Assembly (NCBI GenBank): GCA_003260075.1
Contig: QLIY01000113.1
Span: 19,638 to 83,637, forward strand
Origin: Phallusia mammillata
Taxonomy: Eukaryota; Chordata; Ascidiacea; Phlebobranchia; Ascidiidae
DNA: 64,000 nt
Reading direction: 5' to 3'
Shown here: positions 11,085-23,799 of the stretch, piece by piece
Numbering within the stretch: the first letter of the stretch is position 1
Layout: the number at the start of each line of letters is the position of its first letter
The notes under the pieces: model-generated
Databases searched by the model: none
What the model was told of the DNA's origin: nothing
What the model saw: the letters and a program-made list of their open reading frames with translations, nothing else
Translations under genes and position numbers: made by a program

Positions 11085-14000
11085 ATGGAACTTGAAAAGA
11101 CTTACGTCTTACAAAAAAGTGACATCACTTGTGAAGAAATGTTTGCCCGCGCTAAAAAAGCTGCAGAGCAAGAAGCTCAACAGAAATTCGAGCCGGATGA
11201 TGCGAAACCAATACACGATTACGTGGAAAAACATGGAAATGTAGTTGGGGCGGTTGGACAAGCTGGAATAGGAAAGACGACATTAGCCAAAAAGTGGGTC
11301 AAACAAGGTTTAAGAGGAGAGTTATTTGGAGAGTCTTCCTACTTCTTCTACATTGTAGTCAGACGCATCGATTTTAATAAGCGCATGACTCTTCTTCAGT
11401 TTCTTCTCTCTGCCATGTCGATTGAACAAGATTACACCCACGAACAAGAAAAGGGAATTCTTAAAATTATTATCAGTGATTCAAACGCTGTGCTGATTTT
11501 CGATGGTTTCGATGAAGCAGCTTTTCAATTCTTCCATACAGAAGTTCCGCAACCCCTATTGCATTCAAAGTCAAAGGCGGAAAACTACCTGAAGCATTTG
11601 GCGGGAGGAAACTTGCTTCCACGTGCTCGGAAGATTTTCACGTCACGACCATCGCAATTGTACAATCTCGATCCTTCATATCGACCAAGATTCATTGTTG
11701 AAATACTTGGATTGACGCCAACATCACAAGATGAACTTGGACGTCAGATATGTGGTGACAGATACGACGATATACAACAAAAGTTAGTTCAAAACAGCAA
11801 TCTATTTGCTTTGTGCTATGTTCCTGTCAACTTCATATTGACTCTCAACTACCTGATGAATTACGATGGAGATATTCAGTTTGTTTCACTTACTCGAGTC
11901 CTTGCCTTTACTTGTGTTCAATATCTCACAACCAATCATTTAAAGGGTCAAGAAGCTGAGTTGGACAAACTGGCAAAGTTGGCCTGGAATGCTTTTCTGA
12001 AAATGGAGATTTTTTTAAAGGCATTTGCTTTCGAAGTTGCAGGCATCAAGGAATCCACAGCCGATGCATTTACAAATACGTCAGTTACAAAGCACGGGAA
12101 TCTCAAGCTGACGATATTGGAAGGTCACAAAGTTCGATACTTCTCTCATCTGATCTGGCAAGAATTTTTTGCCGCATTTTACCTGATGATGATCATGTCC
12201 CTAGATGAGTTTCAAACTACCCTCGAACAACTTGCAGACGACGGATGGGAAGTTGTTTCCAAGTTTGTTTTTGGGATTTGCGATCCTTCGGTTTTCCATC
12301 AACTCAAACCGCTTGTTCCTGAAAGCTCCAGTATGGATTGGAAGCAAAAGAAATCTTTGCTTTTGAAATTTATCCTGTTTAAACCTCGCTACTGCAATGG
12401 CCAAATTCTTCAAATTTGCAGCTGGGCGCATGAGTCAAATGATCCGAAGATTGCCTCGTCTGTGGCCTCACTACTACCTGATGATCTTTGTTTTGGCAAA
12501 TCGCTTCAAGATTCATCTCTCCTCCCAGTTGACTACGAAAATATTTCCTTCGTGATTCAACTCAGAACGAAACCGGTAATGCTTTAATTTTTAAACTACT
12601 CGATGGCTTAGTGACTGGGGAAGTTTGAATCTTTTTTTGAACCAAAGTGTTCCCTTTACCTTGCTCAAGTTTCCTTTAAAGCCAAGTAGCACGATAATAG
12701 TCAGTTTTAATTTTTAGGAAGTTTTAAACTTAAGGTTTAGGAGTCAATCAATTGGCAATGTTAAACTCCACCTACCAGTCCCGTCACTGCAACGTCTGAT
12801 GACTTGATTATATTTTCATTCATCTGTTTTACATGAAAAATGTCCGTTTGATACCAGAAAACAAAAAGTATTTCCTCCTGATAGACATTAAAACAATGAA
12901 ATTATCACATTCTAATTAGCAGTGTCATCCATGCTTTTCCCATTTACACTTCAATTCGCATCATACATTTATTTTTTGCTTCTTGGTCGGATACCCATCT
13001 TGCTGCCAAAAGTTTTGACGACATTTTATGACAAACAATAAAATAATTTTATCACAGTTGTAAATCATATGTAAGTTAGAAATAAATGTACATTGAATAT
13101 GTAAATAAGTTTATTTGCCGTAAAAAATTTCCCTTTTTTGTGGCATTAACAGTCTGACATATTTAAATGCTAGCTTCTGTCAATAAGTGATAGTATTTGT
13201 TGCATTAAATCAGCTGAAAAACCTTTACCTCTCCATCACCAAGTTTGGCAGCTCCGAAGCTTCTTCACTAGCTCGTTGCGTTCCTAACATCGAAGAGCTT
13301 TCACTTTGTTGGTATGAAATCGGAAGCGAAGTTTTCGAGAAACTCTGCGACGGATTAAAAAAGCTAACAAAGCCGGTAATAACTTTTTGTAGATTTCTCT
13401 GTTTAGTTAAAAAAAAGATTTTATTCAACAAGAATGAACACATTTTTGATACTACAACTTTGATCGAAATTGTGTTATTCCTTTGTAGACGTTACAAGGC
13501 AAAACACACACAAGCTTGGACACAAGTTATAATTTGTGATTTACTATTAAGTATACAGTGTTTAAATGTTGATTGCTACACAATATTAACGCTATTTCTA
13601 ACATTAGGTGGTAATGGCCAAATCAAACCACACTAATTTTCATCTTTAGAAGATGAACAAGGTACTATAATATCATGCGAAAAAGTAAAAAAATCTGTGA
13701 AAGTCAAGGCTGTTACTTATAGTCATCGATTTGTTTTAAACACACCTTTTTTCATATTTTTTGTGTCAGTAAAATTTTTAGCGATTACATTTGTGGCAGG
13801 TTTTAATCTTACCAATGTTGCGGCCATTAAACCATTGTATTAGGCACATAGTTTGTGGGTAACATGTATTACAATCAATTAAAGGATACTTATGTTACAG
13901 AAGCATTAAACGTTTTGAACAAAGCTGCCGTCCAGGATTTTTCCGAAACATAGATTATTGATTTTTTTATCAAGATCAAAAAATTTTAAACTACATTAAT

Positions 14001-17000
14001 TACTGACAGGAATGTATTATCAACAGATATAATTGTTACATTTACAAAAACAAACGTAAAACAAGAACGTCATTGTTGATAAAATTTCCCACATCATTTT
14101 CTAGTTGAACAGTGACAAGCGTTTGTTTGCATTGATATGAAATAGTTTAGTCAAAAACTTGTAAACAACTAACGCTGCGTGTATGCGCCACCAAAAACGC
14201 ATTGATTTTTTGGGTTAAGAGTATTTATCTTAATTAAAAAATTGTATGTTTTATGTAGCGTAATCTGATGTGATGTCATGTTGTAGTTTTTCCTAACTGA
14301 CATTAGTGGCTATACTTAATGTGATGATATTTAATCAGCTGAAGAGACTCGACCTCTCCCATGCGAAAATCAGCAAAACGGAAGCATCTTCATTAGCTCG
14401 ATGCCTCCACACAATTAAAGAGCTCATACTCAAGAGATGTATAATCGGAAGTGACGGCATCGAGGAACTCTGTGATGGAGTAGAGAAGCTGACACAACCG
14501 GTAAATTTTTGTTATTAAGGGTTATGTTTAATTGCAATAATTACTAGTTTTTGTTTGTCCAAACCTTTTGTGACTTTTATTACTGCACTTCCATCAATTT
14601 GTTTGCAGGCGATGCATCTAAAATATATACAGGATCGCGTGGTGCACCTTAATATTACTTTTACTCCGCTTGGTGCACCTTTCAATTGTTCGGTTTAAGC
14701 TTACCTAGTGATATAAAGGTGCACCAAGCGATATGAAGGTGCTACAAGTTATAAAAATGTGCACCAAGAGATATTAAGGCGACCAAGTGATATTCAAGCG
14801 AACCAAGCAATATGAAGGTGCGCCAAGTGGTGATAATAATGCACCAAGCGATCCTGTATATTTTAGACGCACCCGTTTGTAGTAATGTGAAAAGCTATTG
14901 TGAGTGTTTTATGCTCGGAAACCTAAAGTATGATAACATATCCCGCACTAAAATCACAACGATAATAAATTGTTGAAAGGCCGTAATTGACAAAATACAC
15001 ATTTTGTAAATTTGAATTTAAAAATAATAAAGTCGCATTTATTATTGTTATGCAAAATCACAAAACATATTTCGCACAGCAGTATTGACGCCTGTTTTAG
15101 TGCAGGATAAGTTTTCATTCTAGCAGCAAGCATGACGCACAACAATCAGCAGTGACACAAAAGAATTGAGAATTAATTTAGGTTAAGCATATTTCAGTTT
15201 TAAAAACAATCGTTACATTTACCACCAGGCCTAATCAGAAGGTGTGTTGTGTTGTCTATTTCTGCTTTTTTCGTAACCTTGAACGTAACTTTATTTCCCT
15301 TGATAAACCAGCTGAAGAGACTCGATCTCTCCAGGATTAAGGTCGGCAACATCGAAGCAGCTTCACTGATTCGTTGCCTTAACAGCATAGAAGAACTTGT
15401 ACTGCAGAAATGTTGGATCAGAAGACAAGTCGTCGAGAAACTATGCCATGGAGTAGAAAATCTAACGCAGCCGGTACAAACATTTAAATTTCTGTGTAAA
15501 ATGACATAGAGTTATTTTTTCCTCCATAGCGAAGATTGCATTTTGTTTAATAAACAACTAACTTATCACAATGTGCGCCATCGAAATAAGCAATGCTTAA
15601 CTTACCACAACTTGTGTACATTGAAGTGTAATTATACCATGCGAAAGACACAGTGGTAAGGGGGGGGGGACGAAGATTGCATTTTGTTTAATAAACAACA
15701 AAATCGAAATAAGCAATGCTTAACTTACCACAATTTGTGTACATTGAAGTGTAATTATACCATGCGAAAGACACAGTGGTAACACGTTTGTAGAGTTTGT
15801 AGAATGTGTCAGGATTGGGTGTGGGTAGTTGTGTTTTACCAAATAGCTCCAACATCTTTTACCCTACTAGCCTCTATATTTCATGAAATTTGAAAACCAT
15901 GTACGATTGAAACACAAATTTTACCATTTGTAAAATATTCCATTGTAAGGTTGCCGTGGTTGCCTTGTAGCACTTTTTTACCCTACATATAATATTAGAA
16001 ACCAATAAAATAAATAAATATACTAACTTTGTGTCTATTTATATTCAAATGCCTATTGTACTTTTAAGCTTTTTGATCATGTACCTTTCACGACAGACTG
16101 TAAAATCCAGAAGTATTCTAATTCAGCAAAAGAAAATTATGAAAAAATAAGTGATTATGTATGCCTACAGTTGTCATAATGTTTAACGTCATAATATTTG
16201 TTGCATTGAAATCAGATGAAGAAACTCGACCTCTCCTTCAACAAGATTGGCAACAGAGGAGCAGTTTCGCTGGCCCCTTGCCTCCACAACACTGAAGAGC
16301 TTATACTGTGGGAATGCTGGATTGGAAGTGAAGGCGTCGAGAAACTTTGTCTTGGAGTGAAAAATCTTACAAAGCCGGTAAAAACCTTTAGATACTCTCA
16401 GGCTGAAACCTCACTATTTTGGACAACGTATCTAATTCAATAGATGATCAAGTTTAATTGAATAGAATAAGAATAATTAAAAGTTTACACAACATCAAAA
16501 AGTAGAGTCAAAGTTATGACGTCCCGAATGGAAAATAGGTTAGGTGTTAATTGGGGGGGGGGCGTTTAATTGAAAGGAATAAGAATAATTAAAAGTTTAC
16601 ACAACATCAAAAAGTGGAGTCAAAGTTATGACGTCCCGAATGGAAAATAGGTTAGGTGTTAATTAGTATATCAAAGCAAAATACTAATCACATTTCGTTT
16701 GTACTTCATACTATCACATTTGTAGCGTAAATAAAAACATGCTTAGATTTTGTTGTTTTAGCTTACATTGTTTGATTGATTACCACAATTTTGCATTAAC
16801 TCTTCTTACTTGTGTTTAAATAATTCTGTTTTTAGATGGGGCGTCTGAATCTATCTGGGAACTGGCTGACAGATGAAAGTGCTGAGCCATTGGCACAATG
16901 TGTCCACAACATAAAACTTCTAGAGCTTCGGTACAATCGATTCTCACACGCAGGGAAAAGCCTTATGAGATCAAAGTCTCGAGGAAAAATTAAGTTTTGA
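11085..17000 (+). CDS. NACHT and leucine-rich repeat receptor (NLR-like)
   Basis: Six exons join in phase 0: 11085-12575, 13214-13375, 14339-14500, 15312-15473, 16216-16377 and 16836-17000 (stop TGA 16998-17000). Numbering from Met at 11085, Walker A is GQAGIGKT (58-65) and Walker B is AVLIFDGFDEA (135-145); the NACHT and helical region fills the 497-codon first exon. Each following exon is one LRR cassette of LDLS...EASSLARC...EELIL...GVEKL type, exactly 162 bp; the last adds a stop. NLR proteins sense microbial or danger signals in the cytoplasm and oligomerise through NACHT; LRRs usually mediate sensing. Family assignment is secure, ligand and signalling partner are unknown. The true start may lie upstream (9368) if the TAA at 11064-11066 is an error or allele. 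An AATAAA follows at 17276. Confidence 0.88.
14617..14867. mobile_element. Foldback element carrying a minisatellite
   Basis: The ends are inverted repeats: left tctaaaatatatacaggatc, right gatcctgtatattttaga. Between them lie about seven degenerate copies of a 20-22-base unit, 'ggtgcaccaagcgatatgaa', some inverted near the left end. It sits in an intron of the NACHT-LRR gene. The structure (short terminal inverted repeats around an internal satellite) is typical of satellite-carrying MITEs. No target duplication was confirmed. Confidence 0.7.
15820..15985. repeat. Dispersed copy of the repeat found at 1-860
   Basis: Contains 'gtagttgtgttttacc', 'catcttttaccctactagcc' and 'ccttgtagcac' in the same order as the tandem family at the left end of the window. 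It lies in an intron of the NACHT-LRR gene. Confidence 0.5.
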
Positions 17001-17154
17001 ATTTAAAGAAAAACCGAAACACGTTTTTTTTGCAATTTCCAAATAACTTACTAGACCAGTCAGTGGAATAATAATGATAAAATTGGTCATTGCCCGAAAG
17101 TCCGAATAAGTGAATAAGTCTGGATTAGGTTTTTGTTGATTTACCAACTGTCAC

Positions 17155-17352
17155 ATTTCTAAATTTAAACTCTTATTTGAACTTTAATGCAATGACACTC
17201 AACGTGTTTGTGCAACGTGTTTTGGAACACAAATAATATCAAAAACCTAAACAACATGTATAGTGCATTTATCACAATAAAGGAACTAAAATTGTAAACG
17301 AATTAATATTGTTTTTGCTTTAAAGTTCAAATAAGAGTTTAAATTTAGAAAT
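17155..17352. repeat. Perfect 32-bp inverted repeat at the 3' end of the NLR locus
   Basis: Bases 17155-17186 and 17321-17352 are exact reverse complements over 32 bases (left arm begins atttctaaatttaaactctt). The spacer is about 134 bases and contains the candidate poly(A) signal. A near-copy of 'atcacaataaaggaactaaa' lies just outside the right arm. It could be a MITE remnant or form a hairpin in the 3' UTR. Confidence 0.8.
17276..17281 (+). other. Candidate poly(A) signal, NACHT-LRR gene
   Basis: AATAAA lies 276 bases after the stop codon at 17000 and is the first canonical signal seen downstream. Confidence 0.45.
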
Positions 17353-20092
17353 GTTTTAATAATATTCTAAAAAAAAAATTATCACAATAAAAGAACTAAA
17401 TTAAACGAATTAATATTGTTTTGCAAAAAAGTTTCGTTTCAATAATAATCAAACACACACACGCAAAGTATCTACTACGTTCGCACCATGTACGTTGTCA
17501 TCGTTACAGAAAACTGTTATTCTTTTCTGTTGCGTCTTTCTATGGTCTTTTGAAAGCATTTTTAAACGCACCCTTTTTTCCATATTTATCTCATTTTTGC
17601 TACTTTTTTCGGCAACTTGTGTTGCCACGTTAATCTGCATTGCTGATATTTTGTCATAGTTCAATATAGCTGTTTTTGTGATTTTTATGTTAATCTGGAG
17701 ATAAAACACTGCAGTATCGTAACCAGGAAAATTACTTTGTATGTGAATTGCTTTTTTCACCCATCTTTCTTGTCACACATAACAACATGATGTTTAAGGG
17801 TTCAAAAAAATGCGGTTTAAATGTAAATGAACCGTATCAAACATGAACATTTGAGACATATTCCTGCGTGTTATTTGAAATCACAACCGCATGACACAAC
17901 TTACTTGTCTGAGATTAACACCATAAGCTGTGTTTTAACTTTCCCTCGCACGTCCGCTACTGACGTTCTTATCGTTTACTTTTTAACTGCCTAGATAGAT
18001 AGCGAACATTCGTTGATGTAATTTTAAAAATCGTATGTCAGTATATATTTCGTCAAAGTGCTTCTTTTATTATAGCATATTTTTCTTGCATTGATCGCAT
18101 CATTATTAAAAGCTGAGATAGAACCAATATTTTCTATGTTACATTCCGACAAACCTATAATTTGATTATAATTGATCTAAATTAGTTTTATTCCATTATA
18201 AGCTTCTGTAAGGCTAAAATCACTGAAATAGTCCGGGTCCAATTAGTTTTAAATAGCCATAGTCTAGGGCAGGGGTCTCAAACACGCGGCCCGCCAAGGG
18301 TTTTTGTGCGGTCCGCGAAGTAACTTTTTAGAAGTTCTGTGTTTTACTCTGGCGGAATACCATTTTTGACTAGAACGTTTACACAATCCAATCAATTTTT
18401 TATTAGTGGTATATGTCACATTTTCACAAGATAATCGAACTAGCTCATTTTTAGAATCAGCAATTGCGATTGTTGCGTCATATTTCATACATTGTTACGT
18501 AATTTTAAGGCATTGTTTCCACACAAAGCAATAAAGCACAGGAGACTTTCACTTTGCTACACTGTATATCTGTTTGTTATTTATTACAATATTGTTTTTT
18601 AATGTAGCTAATGGCACAAATTAACATTTAATCTTGCAATATTTTGTTCGATATCGACAGTGCGGCCCTTAACTTACTTGAAAGTTTATTTTTGGCCCCC
18701 AAAGCAGTTTGAGTTTGAGACCCCTGGTCTAGGGGAACAAACCCAAAATTCATTTTTTGGTCCCACTTTAAAGATACCTAAACACAGAAAGATTAAATAC
18801 TTTGGTCTAAACACTTATTACTGTGAGTGTTAATGCGTTACAGCTAGTAAAAGATTAGTGTTGGACGAAATGGTTGCAACTGTTTTTTTGGTGCAGAGAC
18901 GGATGTAAAACTATGAAACAACTGATTTAATTTCCATATTTTCTTCATAAAACTTTTTCGAAAAGTAAACTTTGTTAAGTACACTATACACGGACTTCAA
19001 TAGCATTGTATTCAAAAACAAAACTTGTGTATATAGAATACACTATGCAGACTTTTAAACAATCACTGTTGACATCATCAGTGCAGGTTATCAATCGAGC
19101 TTGTGTATGCCCCGTACGTATACACATTAGCTCGAAGAAAACAAAAATACGGCGAAATTTGGGCGCAGTAGAGATTTTTGCTTCGAAGCCCGAAACTCCA
19201 CACAACGTCACAATTACAATGACAAGACCAAAAAACTAAAGAAATTCGCCTGTCGATGAAATTTCAGACAGTTAATATTGTGTACATATAAAAATATTGT
19301 GGTTTCGTTAAACGCCCAAAGTAGTGAGTTTGGTTCGGGCTGTTTGCTAAAAATCTACAATGGTAGCATTTTTCTTTAATTTTACTCTTACTAATTTTGC
19401 AATTAACTTCATGTTTGTTGCAGATAATTATCTTTTTGTTGGTTTTATATTTAACATGAAATGAGCAATTCATTTTTGTGCTACATAAGGCTTCTAATAA
19501 AAAGCATAGTAATTTAAACTCTGTTGAGCAGACGTACATATTGTTTGCAGTTCACTGTGCATACATCAAGTGGGCTGTGGGACAATTCATCACTAGGCTT
19601 GAAAAATAGTACTTCCTCAGTTACACATACATTGTAACAATGAAAATGAGTAACAAAACAAATAGGTTTTAACCAATAAGCACACAAAATTACCAATTCT
19701 TTACACACAATTATACAGATTTTTTTTTGCGAAAAGTGGTATGTTATCTGCCATGTCCAAAATAAAAACATTACTTTGAGCATAAATCACTCCATCTACT
19801 ACAACACTTTTAACTGTCATTGCGGCAGTATCCTCATGTACATTATACACTTGTTGCACACAACTGCTGACATCTTTTTGTAAATGTTTTACCCTGACAA
19901 AAAACGTTTAGGCTCACCTCGACTCCGAGTCCTGGCGACAAAGACATTTCGAAACGTGGCCATGGGTAATCCGTTGCAAATAACCGCGGGAAAAAACAAA
20001 AATCTTATGCAAGCGAAGTTTTATCAAACACTTTTGTTTTTGTGTACGGTAAACTACATTTGCAAACACTATTAATGTACATTGCAACATAG
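17353..20092. other. Intergenic stretch between NLR locus and receptor genes
   Basis: Apart from the hAT-type MITE at 18270-18726, nothing coding is supported. I looked here for signal-peptide and lectin exons belonging to the receptor tail at 20093-21817 and found none. Open frames such as the one at 19884-20075 lack splice and domain support. There is no G-run gap in the interval, so missing exons are not explained by a visible gap. Confidence 0.5.
18270..18726. mobile_element. Complete hAT-type MITE with 8-bp target duplication
   Basis: The left end reads caggggtctcaaacacgcgg and the right end is its imperfect complement (gtttgagtttgagacccctg). The 8-bp direct repeat gtctaggg flanks it at 18262-18269 and 18727-18734. 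CAGGGGTCTCAAAC ends with 'gcggccc' next to them are a familiar hAT terminal motif in animal genomes. The 457-bp body encodes nothing, so it is non-autonomous. Confidence 0.92.
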
Positions 20093-21817
20093 CAAAGAGA
20101 ACAACTACTACCATACCAACAACAACAAAGACCACAACAATTGTGACTGAATCAACCATTCCAGTAAACAAAACCACACCACCCACCATTGTTGGTGTAA
20201 CCACACCAGTCGGAACAAGCCAGTTACCCTCATCAACCAGTACTTCAAAACCATCGAGCACTTCAATAGGTAAAACCTTTATTTAACTGTGTTAATTTGA
20301 CTATTTTAAAGAATATTGATACCTTAAATTTCTTTTCTAGTCACATTTTGTAGTAAGTATTAGCAAAGCGTTTTGAATTATTCCACAAGTGGTGCCAACA
20401 AGCCTTATACGCACTCAACCTAATGAACTCGCATGATACACATCTATTGACACAACTTTTTTCACATTTTTTTTAAAATCACACAGCTGATGCAAAAATA
20501 CCAAACATTATTTACTTTAAATTCTAATCAGTTGAATTACCATTTTGCCACAGCTAGAGCCAAACAAAACGACTCCAACATGATTATTATTATGGCTGCG
20601 TCATGCGGCGGACTCATCTTAGTCATAATCTGCATAGTCATTGTCTGTGTGACGTCACGGAAGCACCGCTCGAGGTAAGTGTGACGTAACATGATTCGCG
20701 TAAAACGGAAAAGCTTAAAGTAGTTGAAAGTTTCATGGATAATAGTCTAAACTGCTACTATAATAGGAGTGAGCTACTGCAACTTAAAGTTTTTTGTGTG
20801 TTGAACAATGTGGGGGGGGGGTTATTGCGCTTGATAAACTTGTATACCCGGATAATTTTTTGTCATAAATAATATGTACTGTTTATTCATAAAGTTTTTG
20901 CAATTGTATCCTAACTCTTGTTAGAGAACCACTACAACTCAATACTTCAACCAGTATTAGGGCCTGGCCTATAACTTGGTATATGTCTGATTTTTATTTA
21001 CTTGTTTTACGTTTACAGCAAACAGGCACCAGCAGTAAGTTTGTCTGGTTTGAGGGATTATGACGTAGTAGGTGAGTATAGTTGCAATAAAATGTAAAAC
21101 ATTTCTGTAAGTTTAGTGATAAATTATTAATATCAAAACAACTAGCAAAATGAGGTCAAAAAAAACAGTACATTTTACCCGATCAGACATTATTTGGTAA
21201 ATTCCTTTCTTGGTTTTGTGACAGATGACGATTATCAGCCCGAAGATACATACAGCATTCCTAAGGCAGACTTAAGCAGCTTTGCGAAGCCATCTGTACC
21301 GAATGATGACGACAGCGTACATTACCAGTCTGCACCACGTGGTAACTTTTACGACGAAACACCGAACGACAGCAATGCCTATAGTGACGTCAGAAAGTTG
21401 CCACAATCAACAAAGACACGCAACAATGACCAACAATCACATGTATCGGAAGCTACTTATAGTTTGGATTACAGCACTGCGCAGCAAAACGAAACTGATG
21501 TGGAAGCTTACGACCAACTAGCGCATGATATACTGCCCTCTGAAGCGTATGACACTGTAAAGCGATCCCATAATGAGGCAGACGTTAGTTATGACCAACT
21601 TGGACATGCTGAAATATCACCAGCTGATACTTACGACACTGCACAGCCACCAGCAAGCAATTGTGTAGAATACGACAAGCTGGGAAGAGTTGATGTACAC
21701 ACTGAAGCTTATGGTACATTAGAAAATTCTACATTGAATTCAAACATGTACAGCCAACTTAACCAAAGACAAAATGTTGAAGACAACACTTATGACACAA
21801 CGAGTCATGTTCAATAG
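20093..21817 (+). CDS. One-pass receptor with Thr-rich stalk and triple ITAM-like tail (5' end not found)
   Basis: Four exons join in frame: 20093-20269 (Thr/Ser/Pro-rich mucin-like stalk), 20554-20674 (membrane segment, MAASCGGLILVIICIVIVCV then basic RKHRSR), 21019-21071 and 21225-21817 (cytoplasmic tail to TAG). Intron phases are 1, 2, 1, identical to the neighbour at 22662-25724, so the two are tandem paralogues. The tail has three successive pairs of tyrosine motifs: YDQL-x9-YDTV, YDQL-x10-YDTA and YDKL-x9-YGTL. The last fits the ITAM rule YxxL-x6-12-YxxL; VSYDQL and VEYDKL also fit the ITIM rule. Such tails recruit SH2 proteins after Src-family phosphorylation in vertebrate immune receptors; the same role here is inference. 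No signal peptide or ligand-binding exon is visible upstream, so the gene is partial, degraded or has an unrecognised ectodomain. Confidence 0.75.
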
Positions 21818-22066
21818 GCTTATTTTGTTGTGTAAACCAAATTGACCATGCGTTACTGCGATGTCAGCGAGATTTCGATTCCGCTTTGCTGTTGTTGGTT
21901 GACTTGACAAATATGGCAACCAATTACCGCTAATCCAACACTTTAACAGTTACTGTTCTGTTTGAACAGTTATTTCAAACGCCATGTTACTGTTTCGGTT
22001 TTTATTGCAGTTGTTACCGTTTTTATTGCAGTTGTTTGATACTTAAGCCCAAATACAGTAGTTTCT

Positions 22067-22151
<85 letters not shown>
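22067..22151. other. G run of 85, probable former N gap
   Basis: Uninterrupted G between the two receptor genes. Flanks are not copies of each other, which fits a real gap with estimated length. Confidence 0.75.
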
Positions 22152-22153
<2 letters not shown>

Positions 22154-22661
22154 GTGTTTATCTTTATGGTGACATCTAACTGTGTTTTGTCAATACTTTA
22201 TACATGTTCCCCGCAATTCAATTTGGAATAAGTTTAGTAAAATTGAATTAAATAATGTCATATAACCTAAGCAAACCTAGATTTTACTTTGTTTCGCGCA
22301 GTGGCTTTTTAAAAGACAGTGGAATATCAATATTGTCGTTTTTACGCACTGTATGACGTTATCGTATGTATATCAGAACCGTACACAAGATTCTGCAAAA
22401 ACAACCACATTTGTGTCATAGAAAGGTGACCAGTTTATTTTTGTCGTGAGATTTTTATGCAAATTGGTTTCCATGACGACTGACCCCGTGACCTTGTGGT
22501 GCCCAACGAGCATCCTATTGTTTTAATCCGTCCATCATGGTTACTTGGAACTATTATAAGATCACCGTCTCAATGAACCTCGCCAAAATACGTGGTTTTG
22601 TTCAAGTCATATTGGGGAATGCTTTCAGAAGCCAATAATTAGCTGATGTTGTCGAGCAAAC

Positions 22662-23738
22662 ATGACGGTTATAGTTTTGTTGTTTATATTGTGTTTATCC
22701 GTTTCTGCTGAAGGACGAACTTGGCATGACAACTATGGAATTCAATATTCCATCGAAATGACTTCAGTCGCTTCATATGCTGAAGCAGAGATGGGATGTT
22801 CTGCGTTGCAAGCTAATGTAGCTATCGTCAAAAACGACGACATCTTCGAGTTTGTACGCAAGTTTATAAATCTGACGGGTAAACTAGCTTTTTATTTTGT
22901 ATCAGGTGGTAAAGAAATCTTCAGTTTTGTCTTTTCTCATCGCAGCATGTATCTTTTTTTACCGTGGTGTGACTTAGAAGTCTATCAACAAAACTTGCGA
23001 GTTTTACATGCTGCATCATTGGTTTACGTAAACTTGAGTTTTATGCTGTAAACACGACGAATTTGTAGCGTTTCAACAATAGAGGAAAATAGTATTGAAA
23101 GTAGGCTAAGTATTGAAATTGGATAGCAACCATCTAATTTCAATACTTATAGGCTAATACGTGTTAACAACCAGTTCGTGTTAACTTCAACAATCTTACA
23201 CATGGAGTAGGGGGAAAACTGGAGTGTTCCAAAAAATTCCCAAATGTGCCAGGAATGTTTCATGTTTAAGAGCTTGTGTGAGCATGGCAACGCAATGCCC
23301 TGGGGGGGGGGACACGCTAAAAAAGTTTAAGAAAAAAATTTTAAGAAGCCTTGCGTAAATTACCGAATTAAAAAAAACCGTCCACAGGGGGGGGGGCCTA
23401 CCAAATCAATCTCACCCACCATGTTATAATTAACATTTTGTGTTTTCAGCCTGCAAAGCTTATGGCGAAAAAATCGGCTCACTAGTATTTCGCACGCTAA
23501 AAAAGTTTAAGAAAATTTTTTTAAGAAGCCTTGCGTAAATTACCGAATTAAAAAAAACCGTCCACATGAACATATATGTTATAGGTTTATCTACTTAATC
23601 TCACCACTGTTTGTTTATCATGATGATGTCGTTAAACGATTTTCCTAAAAAATAGTTAAGTTACGTTTTTAATGTAATAATATATCTCGTTTCAAACTTG
23701 TATCAATATAGACTAAATTGGAAATGCTCCAGTCCAAA

Positions 23739-23799
<61 letters not shown>

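Noticed and set aside
19914-20261. Valine-rich minus-strand frame opposite the receptor stalk
   Set aside because: It is the antisense of the Thr-rich stalk exon, which has matching splice sites on the plus strand.
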